Below are positions 1 through 10,250 of a DNA stretch of 64,000 nt, in pieces; within the stretch, counting starts at the first letter, position 1, and every line of letters begins with the position of its first letter. The position numbers and the translations under genes are program-made. The stretch covers positions 743,425-807,424 of the forward strand of contig NZ_LISX01000002.1 of NCBI RefSeq assembly GCF_001905465.1, given 5' to 3'. The notes under the pieces are model-generated. The model saw nothing but the letters and a program-made list of their open reading frames with translations. It was not told the origin of the DNA and searched no databases. The DNA comes from Kitasatospora sp. CB01950. Lineage in GTDB: Bacteria > Actinomycetota > Actinomycetes > Streptomycetales > Streptomycetaceae.

Positions 1-1394
<1,394 letters not shown>

Positions 1395-1472
1395 GTTCCT
1401 CGTTCCTCCGAAGACTTCGACAACCGACGGTGGCTTCGCGGCCATGGGGTCAGTACATCAGGTCACGAACCG

Positions 1473-2780
1473 TCAGAGCTCGGGGAGGTCGGGCAGTGCG
1501 TGCCGGAACAGCCAGTCGTCGAGCAGCGGGCGCAGCGGGCGGTCGGTGTAGTGCGAGGCGTGGGCGGCGAAGTCGTCGGTGGTGACGACGGAGTGCCGGT
1601 GGGCGGTGGCCCAGCCGTGCAGCAGGCGGAAGAACGCGGCGTCGCCGAGGGCGCTGCGCAGGGCGTGCACGGTGAGGCCGCCGCGTTCGTACACCCGGTC
1701 GTCGAACATGTGCCGTTTGCCGGGGTCGCCGATGGCGAGGTCCTGGGGCAGGCCGCGCAGTTGGCGGTGGGCGTCGGCGGCCCTGGCCTGCGCGGTGGGG
1801 CCTCCGGTGCGCTCGGACCACAGCCATTCGGCGTACTTGGCGAGGCCTTCGTTGAGCCAGATGTGCCGCCAGTCGGCGATGGTGACGCTGTTGCCGAACC
1901 ACTGGTGGGCGAGTTCGTGGGCGACCAGGCGTTCCCAGCCGCGCTGCCCGTCGACGTGGTTGCGGCCGAAGGTGGCCATGCCCTGGGCCTCGACGGGGAC
2001 GTCGAGTTCCTCGTCGACCACGGCGACGGTGTACTCGCCGAACGGGTACGGGCCGAACAGTTCCTCGAACAGGCTCATCATCTGCGGCTGCCGGCCGAAG
2101 TCGTGCTCGAACGCGGCCTGCAGCGCCAGCGGCACCCAGGCGATCTGCGGGACGGTCCCGGGGACGCGTTCGGTCAGCGGGAACTCGCGCAGCGGGGCGA
2201 TCGCCAGCCCGACCAGGTAGGACGCGGCGGGCGCGGGCTGTTCGTAGACCCAGGTGGTGGCGGAGGAGCGGGTGGTGCGGCTGAGCAGCCGTCCGCCGGT
2301 GACGACGGTGTACGGGGTCGCGGTGGTGACGGTCAGCTGGTAGGCGGCCTTGTCGGCGGGCCGGTCGTTGCACGGGAACCAGGACGGCGCGCCGATCGGC
2401 TGGGAGGCGACGAGGGCGCCGTCCTCGATCTCCTCCCAGCCGACGCCGCCCCACGGACTGCGGACCGGGCGCGGGTTGCCGGACCAGTGCACCTCGCAGG
2501 TGAAGTGCGCGCCGGCGGCGAGGGCCTTGGCGGGTTTGATCCGCAGTTTGCCGTCGCGGTGCGCGTAGTGCGCGGGCCGGCCGTCGACGAGGACCTTGCC
2601 GAGCCGGAACGCGGCCAGGTCGAGGGTGAACTCGCGCAGCGGCTCCGGTCCCGCTATGGCGGAGATCCGGGCGGAGGCGGCCAGCCGGTTGGGGCCGGGC
2701 CGGTAGTCGAGGGCGAGTTCGTAGCGGTGGGCGCGGTAGCGGGGGTCCCCGTTGCGGGGGAAGTACGGGTCGGCGCTCAC
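1473..2780 (-). CDS. M1 family zinc aminopeptidase, candidate polymer-degrading partner of the adjacent synthetase
   Basis: Zinc metallopeptidase of 435 residues. The N-terminal beta domain covers roughly residues 1-200 and the catalytic domain follows. Visible zinc ligands are H288, H292 and E311, with catalytic E289 (HELAH followed after 18 residues by E), plus an exopeptidase-like VEAQGMAT loop near 263-270 in place of the classical GAMEN. It is short for M1 (many are 600-850 aa) and lacks the C-terminal helical domain, like other compact actinobacterial M1 enzymes. No signal peptide is evident. The start is GTG at 2780, overlapping the stop of the upstream synthetase in a GTGA, so the two are translationally coupled. 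Epsilon-poly-lysine-degrading enzymes (Pld) are M1 aminopeptidases found next to pls in producers, as I recall that literature. By analogy this enzyme may hydrolyse or confer tolerance to the product of the neighbouring synthetase; that role is inferred. Confidence 0.88.
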   Translation of the reverse strand: MSADPYFPRNGDPRYRAHRYELALDYRPGPNRLAASARISAIAGPEPLREFTLDLAAFRLGKVLVDGRPAHYAHRDGKLRIKPAKALAAGAHFTCEVHWSGNPRPVRSPWGGVGWEEIEDGALVASQPIGAPSWFPCNDRPADKAAYQLTVTTATPYTVVTGGRLLSRTTRSSATTWVYEQPAPAASYLVGLAIAPLREFPLTERVPGTVPQIAWVPLALQAAFEHDFGRQPQMMSLFEELFGPYPFGEYTVAVVDEELDVPVEAQGMATFGRNHVDGQRGWERLVAHELAHQWFGNSVTIADWRHIWLNEGLAKYAEWLWSERTGGPTAQARAADAHRQLRGLPQDLAIGDPGKRHMFDDRVYERGGLTVHALRSALGDAAFFRLLHGWATAHRHSVVTTDDFAAHASHYTDRPLRPLLDDWLFRHALPDLPEL

Positions 2781-5700
2781 CGGTGCGTGTCCTCCTGCTG
2801 CACGTCCTCCTGCTGCGTGTCCTCCTGGTGCGCGTCCTCCTGCTGCGCGTCCTCCTGCTGCCAGGCCTCGATCGGGTTGCCGAGCCAGCGGGTGTCGGCG
2901 GGCACCGTCTCGGCGCGCATCACCAGGGACGCCGGGCCGAGGGTGGCGCGTTCGCCGACGGTGCTGCCGGGCAGCACGATCCCGCCCGGGCCCAGGGTGG
3001 ATCCGGCGCGGAGCTCCACCGTGTCCAGCCGCATGATCCGGTCGTGGAAGAGGTGCGTCTGCAGGACGCAGCCCCGGTTGATGCTGACGCCGTCGCCGAG
3101 GGTGACCAGGTCGGCCTCGGGCAGCCAGTAGCTCTCGCTCCACACGCCGCGCCCGATCCGGGCGCCGAGCGAGCGCAGCCACAGCGTCATCAGGGGCGTG
3201 CCGGCGACGCGGCCGACCAGCCAGGGCACGGCCAGCACCTCGGTGAAGGTGTCGGCGAGCTCGTTGCGCCACACGAAGGCGGACCACAGCGGGTGCTCGA
3301 CGGCCCGGAAGCGGCCGACCAGCAGCCACTTCGCGGCGGCGGAGACGGCGCAGGCGACCAGGCCGGCGGCCAGCAGGACCAGTCCGGACAGCAGCGGCCG
3401 GTCGAGCGCGCACAGCGCGGCGGCGGTCAGCACGGCCAGTGCGGCGGAGGCCAGCACGGGGACGATCCGGCCGAGTTCGGTCGCCCCGCGCGCCCAGCGC
3501 AGCCGGGCCGGGGGCTCGTAGGTGAGCGCCAGGTCGGCGGTGTCGGCGGCCCGGGGCAGCTTGACCGGCGGCATGCCCAGGTAGGAGCTGCCGCGCTTGG
3601 CCTTCTTCGGCGTCGCCGACAGCACCCCGACCAGGCCCCGGTCCGGGACGGCCCGGCCGGGCGCCGTCATGCCGGAGTTGCCGAGAAACGCCCGCTCGCC
3701 GATCTCGGCCCGCCCGATCCGCACCCAGCCGCCGCCCAGCTCGTACGGGGCGATCAGGGTGTCGTCGGCGAGGAACGCCCCGTCGCCGACCGTGGTCAGG
3801 CTGGGCAGCGCGAGGACGGTCGACACCTCGGCGCCCTTGCCGACCCGCATGCCGAGCAGCCGCAGCCACACCGGGGTGATCAGCGCTGCGTACAGCGGGA
3901 ACAGCGTCTCCCGGGCCAGGTCCATCAGCTGGCTGACCGTCCACGCCTGCCAGCCGATCCGGCCGTGCAGCGGGTGGTAGCCGGTGCGCAGCCCCCGCGA
4001 CAGCAGCCGGACCCCGATCAGCACCTTCGCGGCGTACGCCAGCCCGTAGGCGAGCGTGGCGGGGACGAGGGCGAGCAGCGCGCCCTTCAGGGCCTGCGCC
4101 AGGCTGTCGCCGGGGTGCACGAACTGCGCGGCGATCAGCAGGGCGGGCAGCGCGGACAGCAGCGGCAGCGCGGACAGCACGAAGCCGGTGGCGCCGTAGA
4201 CGGCCGACCAGCGCAGGGTGCGCGGCGGGCGCTGCTTGGGCCAGCCGCGTTCGGCCTTGCCGGTCTTCACGGCGGGCGCGCCGGCCCAGCGCTGGCCGGT
4301 CGGGACGTGGCCGGTGACGCCGGAGCCGGGCGCGACCTCGGCCCGCTTGCCGATCTTCGCGCCGGGCAGCAGCGTCGAGCGGGTGCCGACCACGGCGCCC
4401 GCGCCGATCCGCAGCGCGCCGATCTCCAGCCGGTCGCCGTCCAGCCAGTGGCCGGACAGGTCCACCTCGTTCTCGATCGAGCAGCCCTTGCCGAGCCGCA
4501 GCAGGCCGGTCACCGGCGGCAGCGCGTGCAGGTCGACGTCCGGGGCGACCCGGCAGCCCAGTGCCCGCGCGTACCTGACCAGCCACGACCCGGACAGCTG
4601 CACCGCGCCCGACGCCTCCGCCAGCCGCTCCGCCGTCCACAGCCGCAGGTGCACGCTGCCGCCGCGCGGGTAGCTGCCCGGGCCGACGCCGCGCAGCAGC
4701 AGCCGGGCGCCGCCGGCGGCGATCGCCAGCCGGCCGGGCGCCGAGTACAGCAGCGCCGCGCCGGCCGCGAGCAGCCACCAGGGCGCGGTGGGCGCCCACG
4801 GGTAGTCGCCGAGCAGGTTGAGCACGGTGCCGAGGGCGGCCAGCGCCAGCGACCACTTCAGTCCGGTGAGGGTGGCCAGCGGCAGCATCAGCAGCAGTTG
4901 CAGCAGCTGGGCGCGGCGCGGCGTCGGTTCGACGGTGCGGGCCGGGCCCGCGGACTGCGCGGACCTCTCCAGCAGTCGGGCCAGCTTGCGCAGCGTCGGC
5001 TGCTGGTAGATGTCGAGCACCGAGGCGGCCGGGTAGCGGCCGCGCAGCAGGGTGGTCAGTTGGGCGGCGGCGAGCGAGCCGCCGCCGATCGCGAAGAAGT
5101 CGTCGTCCGCGCCGCGCACCGGGGCGCCGAGGATCTGCGTCCACTGCTCGGCCAGCCACGCCTCGGTGCCGTACAGCTGTGCGGCGGGGCCGGAGGTCTC
5201 CAGGTCGGGCAGCGGCCAGGGCAGCGCGTCCCGGTCGACCTTGCCGGACGTCCGGGTCGGCAGGTGGTCGACGGGGGCGAGCAGCGGCACCAGCGCGGCG
5301 GGCAGTTCGGCCCGCAGCGCGGCCACGGCCGCGTCCCGGTCGAAGCCGTCCTGGACCACCAGGTAGCCGACCAGCAGCTGGTTGCCGCCGCGTGCCGTCC
5401 GGACGGCGGCCGCCGCGCCGGACACGGCGGGCAGCGCCTGGAGCGCCGCGTCGACCTCGCCCAGTTCGATCCGCCGGCCGCCCAGCTTGATCTGCTCGTC
5501 GGCCCGGCCCAGGAACACCAGCCCCTCGGGCTCGGCCCGCACCAGGTCGCCGCTGCGGTACGCCCGTTCCCAGCCCAGCGAGGCCAGCGGCGCGTACTTC
5601 TCGGCGTCCTTCACCGGGTCCAGGTACCGGGCCAGGCCGACGCCGCCGATCACCAGCTGCCCGCTGCCGCCCATCGGCACCGGCGCGCCGGCCTCGTCGA

Positions 5701-6676
5701 CGACCGCCAACTCCCAGCCGTCCAGCGGCAGTCCGATCCGGATCGGCTGCGCGCCGGTGAGCAGCGCCCCGCACGCGACGACCGTCGCCTCGGTCGGGCC
5801 GTAGGTGTTCCACACCTCGCGGCCCTCGGTGACCAGCCGCTCGGCGAGTTCCGGCGGGCACGCCTCGCCGCCGAAGATCAGCAGCCGCACCTCGTTCAGC
5901 GCCCGGGCCGGCCACAGCGCCGCCAGCGTCGGCACGGTCGAGATGACGGTGATCTCCTGCTCGGCCAGCCACGGCCCCAGGTCCGCCCCGCTGCGCACCT
6001 GCGCACGCGGCACCGGCACCAGGCACGCGCCGTGCCGCCACGCCAGCCACATCTCCTCGCAGGACGCGTCGAACGCCACCGACAGCCCCGCCATCACCCG
6101 GTCCCCGGGCCCGATCGGCTCGTCCTGGAGGAACATCGCCGCCTCGGCGTCCACGAACGCCGCCGCGCTGCGGTGCGTCACCGCGACGCCCTTGGGCCGG
6201 CCCGTCGAACCGGACGTGAAGATGATCCACGCGTCGTGCTCCGGCGTCGGGCTCCCGGCCCCGTGCCCCGACGGCTTCACCTTCTCCAGCCGCAGGTCCG
6301 CGCCGATCACTGCGTTGACGTCCGCCTCGCCGAAGACCAGCTCGGCCCGTTCGTCCGGGTCCTCGAAGTCCACCGGCACGTACGCCGCCCCCGCCGCGAG
6401 CACCCCCAGGATCGCCACGTACAGCTCGTTGCCGCCCGACGGCACCCGCACCCCGACCCGGTCCCCCAGCCCGACCCCGGCGTCCCCCAACTGCCGTGCC
6501 GTCCGCTCGACTTCGCCCAGCAGGGCGGCATAGCTCAACGTCACCCGCCCGTCGTCCAGCGCGGGCTCCTGCGGGAACGCGGCCGCCGTCGCCGCCAGCA
6601 CATCCACCAGCGTCCGCGGCGGGGAGGCGGGTCGGGCACGGAACAACGCGGTGTCGGAATCGGTGATCACGGCCAT
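2777..6676 (-). CDS. Pls/PosA-family membrane-bound non-ribosomal peptide synthetase
   Basis: A 1299-residue protein. The adenylation domain (about 20-490) has A3 motif FTSGSTGRPKG at 153-163, the substrate-anchoring Asp D203 in FDASCEE, A5 TYGPTEA near 291-297, A8 GRADEQIKLGGRRIE near 390-404 and A10 Lys K479 in TSGKVDR. A carrier domain (about 500-572) has the phosphopantetheine Ser S534 in FFAIGGGSL. After this come membrane helices interleaved with three soluble segments containing hexapeptide-like (left-handed helix) stretches. This is the A-T-TM-(terminal domain) layout of epsilon-poly-L-lysine synthetase Pls (about 1319 aa), poly-ornithine synthetase and relatives, which assemble isopeptide homopolymers iteratively. 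No condensation or thioesterase domain is present. ATG at 6676 is preceded by AAGGACC. The tail is five acidic QQED-type pentads. The amino acid substrate cannot be read confidently. The gene is coupled to an M1 peptidase gene downstream. Confidence 0.88.
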   Translation of the reverse strand: MAVITDSDTALFRARPASPPRTLVDVLAATAAAFPQEPALDDGRVTLSYAALLGEVERTARQLGDAGVGLGDRVGVRVPSGGNELYVAILGVLAAGAAYVPVDFEDPDERAELVFGEADVNAVIGADLRLEKVKPSGHGAGSPTPEHDAWIIFTSGSTGRPKGVAVTHRSAAAFVDAEAAMFLQDEPIGPGDRVMAGLSVAFDASCEEMWLAWRHGACLVPVPRAQVRSGADLGPWLAEQEITVISTVPTLAALWPARALNEVRLLIFGGEACPPELAERLVTEGREVWNTYGPTEATVVACGALLTGAQPIRIGLPLDGWELAVVDEAGAPVPMGGSGQLVIGGVGLARYLDPVKDAEKYAPLASLGWERAYRSGDLVRAEPEGLVFLGRADEQIKLGGRRIELGEVDAALQALPAVSGAAAAVRTARGGNQLLVGYLVVQDGFDRDAAVAALRAELPAALVPLLAPVDHLPTRTSGKVDRDALPWPLPDLETSGPAAQLYGTEAWLAEQWTQILGAPVRGADDDFFAIGGGSLAAAQLTTLLRGRYPAASVLDIYQQPTLRKLARLLERSAQSAGPARTVEPTPRRAQLLQLLLMLPLATLTGLKWSLALAALGTVLNLLGDYPWAPTAPWWLLAAGAALLYSAPGRLAIAAGGARLLLRGVGPGSYPRGGSVHLRLWTAERLAEASGAVQLSGSWLVRYARALGCRVAPDVDLHALPPVTGLLRLGKGCSIENEVDLSGHWLDGDRLEIGALRIGAGAVVGTRSTLLPGAKIGKRAEVAPGSGVTGHVPTGQRWAGAPAVKTGKAERGWPKQRPPRTLRWSAVYGATGFVLSALPLLSALPALLIAAQFVHPGDSLAQALKGALLALVPATLAYGLAYAAKVLIGVRLLSRGLRTGYHPLHGRIGWQAWTVSQLMDLARETLFPLYAALITPVWLRLLGMRVGKGAEVSTVLALPSLTTVGDGAFLADDTLIAPYELGGGWVRIGRAEIGERAFLGNSGMTAPGRAVPDRGLVGVLSATPKKAKRGSSYLGMPPVKLPRAADTADLALTYEPPARLRWARGATELGRIVPVLASAALAVLTAAALCALDRPLLSGLVLLAAGLVACAVSAAAKWLLVGRFRAVEHPLWSAFVWRNELADTFTEVLAVPWLVGRVAGTPLMTLWLRSLGARIGRGVWSESYWLPEADLVTLGDGVSINRGCVLQTHLFHDRIMRLDTVELRAGSTLGPGGIVLPGSTVGERATLGPASLVMRAETVPADTRWLGNPIEAWQQEDAQQEDAHQEDTQQEDVQQEDTHR
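2790..2864. repeat. 15-bp tandem repeat, five units, encoding QQED pentads
   Basis: Five consecutive units of the type TCCTCCTGCTGCACG (2790-2804, 2805-2819, 2820-2834, 2835-2849, 2850-2864) differ only in the last few bases. They lie in frame at the 3' end of the synthetase gene and give a Gln/Glu/Asp-rich C-terminal tail. Confidence 0.95.
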
Positions 6677-6740
6677 ACGGTCCTTGTCCTGGGTTCCCCG
6701 TCAGTCAACCTAAGGCATCTGAAACGTGACAACCCGGACA

Positions 6741-6746
6741 AGTCTA
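6741..6746 (-). promoter_or_regulatory. Candidate -10 box (TAGACT) of the synthetase gene
   Basis: On the minus strand TAGACT matches the actinobacterial TANNNT -10 and lies about 65 nt upstream of the synthetase start codon. No convincing -35 is seen, only GGTTTG 17 nt further upstream. Confidence 0.35.
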
Positions 6747-6777
6747 GGTGAACAGGGGTGCACCAAACCTCGCAGTC

Positions 6778-6812
6778 GAGCCCCCGACAGCCCCCGGGGG
6801 CGTCGGGGGCTC
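6778..6812 (-). terminator. Stem-loop terminator of the KimA-like transporter gene
   Basis: An 11-bp perfect inverted repeat, GAGCCCCCGAC (6778-6788) with GTCGGGGGCTC (6802-6812), has a smaller internal palindrome in its loop. It sits just beyond the transporter stop codon at 6820. No U-tract follows, as is common in actinobacteria. Confidence 0.7.
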
Positions 6813-6819
6813 CGCGGCG

Positions 6820-8832
6820 CTACCGCCCCCTCGTGGGCTCGCCGCGCCGGACCGCGCCCGGCGCCCGCCCCGCCGGACGGCCCGTGCGGCGGCTCGCCGA
6901 GGTCAGCTGCCAGGGCACCGAGATCACCATCACGCCGGGGGTGAACAGCAGCCGGCTCTTCAGCCACAGCGCCGACTGGTTGTGCAGGAAGTTCTCCCAC
7001 CAGCGGCCGACGACGTACTCGGGGATGAACACGGCCACCGCGTCGCCGGGCCGCTCGGCCTTCAGCTCGCGGACATGGGCGACGACCGGCTTGGTGATCT
7101 CGCGGAAGGGCGATGCCAGCACCCGGAGCGGAACGTCCAGGCCGCTGGCGTCCCACTGCGCCCGCAGGTCGGCCGTGGCCTCCGGCTCGACGTCCACGGT
7201 GACGGCCTCGACGGTGTCCGGGCGGAAGGCCTCCGCGTAGCCGAGGGCGCGCAGGGTCGGCTTGTGGAGCTTGGAGACCAGCACCACGGCGTGGACCTGG
7301 CCCGGACGGGAGCTCTCCGCGGCGACGTCCTCGACGGCGAGTTCGGCGGCGACGGCGTCGTAGTGGCGGCGGATGCCGCGCATGGTGAGCCAGAGCAGCA
7401 GCGCGGCGACCACGGCCAGCCACGCGCCCTGGGTGAACTTGGTGATCAGGACGATCACCAGCACCAGCGCGGTGGTGACGGCGCCCAGGCCGTTGATCAG
7501 GCGCGAGCGCTGCGCGCCGGCCCGCACCGCCGGGTCGGTCTCGGTGGCGAGGGCCCGGTTCCAGTGCCGGACCATGCCGATCTGGGAGAGCGTGAACGAG
7601 GTGAACACGCCGAGGATGTACAGGTGGATCAGGCTGGTGACGTCGGCCTTGTAGAACCAGAGCAGTCCGCCGGCCACCACGGCCAGCGCGATGATGCCGT
7701 TGGAGAAGGCCAACCGGTCGCCGCGGGTGTGGAGTTGGCGCGGCAGGTAGCGGTGCTGGGCGAGGATCGAGGCGAGCAGCGGGAAGCCGTTGAAGGCGGT
7801 GTTCGCGGCGAGGATCAGCACCAGCGCGGTCACGGCCTGGATGAAGTAGAACAGCAGCGTGTCGGAGCCGCCGAAGACGGTCGCGGCGAGCTGCGCGATC
7901 ACGGTCTGCTGGGTGTACGAGTGGCAGTCGCCGGCCAGGCCGGTCAACCGGCAGGCGTCCTCGACGTAGTGGACGTGCGAGGTGAGCGCGAGCAGCGTGA
8001 CGCCGGCGAACATCACCACGGCGACGACGCCCATCACGGTCATGGTGGCGGCGGCGTTGCGGGACTTGGGGGCACGGAACGCGGGGACGCCGTTGGAGAT
8101 CGCCTCGACGCCGGTGAGCGCGGTGCAGCCGGAGGCGAAGGCGCGCAGGCCGAGCATCAGCAGGCCGAGGCCCTGGAGGGTGTCCTTGCCGTCGACGGCG
8201 GCGACGCCGAGGGCGGCGGTGGGGGCCTGCGGATTGTCGCCGAAGGCCAGGCGGATCAGGCCGGTGACGACCATCAGCAGGATGCCGCCGATGAACAGGT
8301 AGGTGGGGGCGGCGAAGGCCCGGCCGGACTCGCGGACGCCGCGCAGGTTCATCGCGGTGAGCAGCGCGACGAAGCCGACGGCCAGCGCCACCCGGTACTC
8401 GGCGAGCGAGCCGAACGCGGAGATGATGTTGTCGACGCCGGAGGCCACCGAGACGGCGACCGTCATCACGTAGTCGACCAGCAGCGAAGCGGCCACCACC
8501 AGGCCGGAGTTGGCGCCGAGGTTGCGGGAGACCACCTCGTAGGAGCCGCCGCCGCTGGGGTAGGCGTGCACCACCTGCCGGTAGGACATCACCACCACGG
8601 CCATCAGGCCGATCACGCCGAGCCCGACCCAGGGGGTGAGGTAGAGGAAGGCGGTGCCGCCGACGGTGAGGACGAGCAGGATCTCGCCGGTCGCGTAGGC
8701 CACCGAGGAGAGCGGATCGGAGGCGAAGATCGGCAGCGCGAGCCGCTTGGGGAGCAGCGTCTCGCCGAGCTCCTCGCTGCGCATGGCGCGGCCGATCACG
8801 AGGCGCTTGAGCGCCTGGGGGAGGTTGAACAC
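6820..8832 (-). CDS. KimA-like APC-superfamily potassium/amino-acid permease
   Basis: A 670-residue integral membrane protein with about twelve helices (roughly 30-470) and a C-terminal cytoplasmic domain (about 480-650). Family marks include ASDPLSSVAYATGEI near the N-terminus, AYPSGGGSYEVVSRNLG, the GCTALTGVEAISNGVPAF stretch in the middle and a C-terminal HNQSALWLKSRLLF. These align closely with my recollection of Bacillus KimA (YdaO), a high-affinity K+/H+ symporter of the KUP/APC group, so potassium uptake is the best guess; amino-acid transport cannot be excluded. The start is GTG at 8832, since no in-frame ATG matches the conserved N-terminus better. No c-di-AMP (ydaO) riboswitch is recognisable in the 183-bp leader. 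The gene is monocistronic and ends at a strong stem-loop. Confidence 0.82.
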   Translation of the reverse strand: MFNLPQALKRLVIGRAMRSEELGETLLPKRLALPIFASDPLSSVAYATGEILLVLTVGGTAFLYLTPWVGLGVIGLMAVVVMSYRQVVHAYPSGGGSYEVVSRNLGANSGLVVAASLLVDYVMTVAVSVASGVDNIISAFGSLAEYRVALAVGFVALLTAMNLRGVRESGRAFAAPTYLFIGGILLMVVTGLIRLAFGDNPQAPTAALGVAAVDGKDTLQGLGLLMLGLRAFASGCTALTGVEAISNGVPAFRAPKSRNAAATMTVMGVVAVVMFAGVTLLALTSHVHYVEDACRLTGLAGDCHSYTQQTVIAQLAATVFGGSDTLLFYFIQAVTALVLILAANTAFNGFPLLASILAQHRYLPRQLHTRGDRLAFSNGIIALAVVAGGLLWFYKADVTSLIHLYILGVFTSFTLSQIGMVRHWNRALATETDPAVRAGAQRSRLINGLGAVTTALVLVIVLITKFTQGAWLAVVAALLLWLTMRGIRRHYDAVAAELAVEDVAAESSRPGQVHAVVLVSKLHKPTLRALGYAEAFRPDTVEAVTVDVEPEATADLRAQWDASGLDVPLRVLASPFREITKPVVAHVRELKAERPGDAVAVFIPEYVVGRWWENFLHNQSALWLKSRLLFTPGVMVISVPWQLTSASRRTGRPAGRAPGAVRRGEPTRGR

Positions 8833-8946
8833 AGCACGGGAGCGTATGCGTCATCGCCGTTAAGACAAGCAGCCCGTCCGATGGTCGGACTGACCACATT
8901 TCCGCAGGCCAGAGCGGGTGCGGGTGATCGAATCGAAGGCCTGGAC

Positions 8947-8958
8947 GGCGTTAACGCC
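8947..8958. promoter_or_regulatory. Perfect 12-bp palindrome upstream of the KimA-like gene
   Basis: GGCGTTAACGCC is a perfect palindrome about 115 bp before the transporter start. A second inverted repeat, GTCCGA/TCGGAC, lies at 8876-8890 in the same 183-bp gap. These are candidate operator sites; no cognate regulator is identifiable. Confidence 0.3.
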
Positions 8959-9015
8959 TGCCGTTAAGGATTCGTCAATGTCTGCATCAGGACGCCCCAA
9001 ATCGGGACAGAACGG

Positions 9016-9576
9016 TCAGCCGGTGGCGGGCAGTCGCGCCTCGATGGCGGCCAGCACGGCCCTGAGCGCCGCCACGTCGTTCTTGTCGGCGACCTGGTCG
9101 CCGTCCTTCAGCCGCACCAGCAGGGTGCCGCCGGGTTCCAGCACGATCAGCGAGGTCTCCTCGACGGAGTCGCCGCCCTGGTGGCGGATCGCCACGTCCA
9201 GGTCCGGCACCCGGATGCCCTGCCGGGCGACCTCCCGCCGGTCGTACGCGCCGTCCCGGCCGAGCACCGTCGGCGTGCCGTCCAGCAGCCGGTTGAACCA
9301 GTCCCAGCGGGCGGCCTGCCGTACCAGCACCCAGTCGGTGAGCAGCAGCACCAGTGCCCCGTACAGGCCGCCGACCAGCGAGTTGTCGTTGCCGATCACC
9401 GCGTTCTGCACCACGTTCGACAGCAGCAGCATGACCACCAGGTCGAAGGTGTTCAGCTGGGCGAGGCCGCGTTTGCCGATCAGCCGCAGCAGCACGAGCA
9501 GCGCCAGGTAGACCAGCACGGTGCGCAGCGTCTTCTCGCTGTACGAGATCCCTGCCTGGAACATGTCGTGCCACAT
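9016..9576 (-). CDS. DUF421 (YetF/YcaP-type) membrane protein
   Basis: A 186-residue protein with three N-terminal membrane helices (about residues 15-100, including LVYLALLVLLRLIGKRGLAQ and LLLLTDWVLVRQ) and a C-terminal soluble domain containing the DUF421 pattern DGTPTVLGRDG. YetF-like proteins have been linked to spore lipids in Bacillus; the role here is unknown. ATG at 9576 is preceded on the minus strand by TACGGT seven nt upstream (9584-9589), which suggests a leaderless transcript. The neighbours are separately transcribed. Confidence 0.82.
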   Translation of the reverse strand: MWHDMFQAGISYSEKTLRTVLVYLALLVLLRLIGKRGLAQLNTFDLVVMLLLSNVVQNAVIGNDNSLVGGLYGALVLLLTDWVLVRQAARWDWFNRLLDGTPTVLGRDGAYDRREVARQGIRVPDLDVAIRHQGGDSVEETSLIVLEPGGTLLVRLKDGDQVADKNDVAALRAVLAAIEARLPATG

Positions 9577-9662
9577 GCCCGCCACCGTAGGCACCGGCAC
9601 GATCGGCGTCCCCCGCCCCCACGCCCGCACTCCCCCGTCCGGCCCATCGGCCCTGGGCGGCC

Positions 9663-10232
9663 CTAGCGGCGGCGGGTGGCGAGCAGCAGGCCGGTGGAGC
9701 AGTCCAGGTAGGTGGTGTGCAGGCGGGGGTCGGTGGTGAGCCGGTCGATCAGCGTGCGGACGGCGCGGGCGTGGTCGGTGGGCCAGTTCCGCTGCGGGAG
9801 CAGGTCGTCGACCAGGTACTGGCCGCCGGTGGCCAGCAGGTCGAGCGTCCGGTCGAGGTGGTGGAACGTGCCGGGCCGGGTGTCCGCGAAGATCAGGTCG
9901 AAGCGGCGGCCGGCCAGCGCGTCGATCAGTTCGGCGCCGTCGCCGACCACCAGCTCCAGCCGCGGGTCCGCGCCCAGGTGCGCGGCCGCGACCGCCGCCA
10001 CCACGGGGTCCTGTTCGACGCTGAGCAGGGTGGCGTCCGCGTCCATCCCCTCCAGCAGCCAACCGGCGGAGACGCCGGTGCCGGTGCCCAGTTCCAGGAT
10101 GCGTCCGCCCGGCCGGGCCGCCGCGAGGGTGCGCAGCAGCTGGCCGGTGACCTCGTCGCACGGCGCCGCGGGCCCGGGTGTCGTACGGCCGTCGGCGGGC
10201 GTGGCGGAGTGGGAGCAGGTGGTGAGCGTCAT
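9663..10232 (-). CDS. Class I SAM-dependent methyltransferase (O-methyltransferase-like)
   Basis: A 189-residue Rossmann methyltransferase with motif I ELGTGTGVSAGWL near 55-67, an acidic residue after beta-2 (SVEQD) and motif FDLIFADTRPG near 116-126, resembling the caffeoyl-CoA O-methyltransferase group. The substrate is unknown. ATG at 10232 follows a strong GGAGGG eight nt upstream. A palindrome TGACGGTCCGTCA sits immediately upstream at 10251-10263, the same sequence found in the biosynthetic cluster at the right end. The gene is divergent from the VOC gene at 10442. Confidence 0.85.
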   Translation of the reverse strand: MTLTTCSHSATPADGRTTPGPAAPCDEVTGQLLRTLAAARPGGRILELGTGTGVSAGWLLEGMDADATLLSVEQDPVVAAVAAAHLGADPRLELVVGDGAELIDALAGRRFDLIFADTRPGTFHHLDRTLDLLATGGQYLVDDLLPQRNWPTDHARAVRTLIDRLTTDPRLHTTYLDCSTGLLLATRRR

Positions 10233-10250
10233 GGCGCAGCCCTCCGGAAG

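Noticed and set aside
6690..6735. Iron-box-like TTAGGTTGACTGAC upstream of the synthetase
   Set aside because: Only the first half matches the DmdR/IdeR consensus; the second half is shifted and mismatched, and the gene is not siderophore-like.
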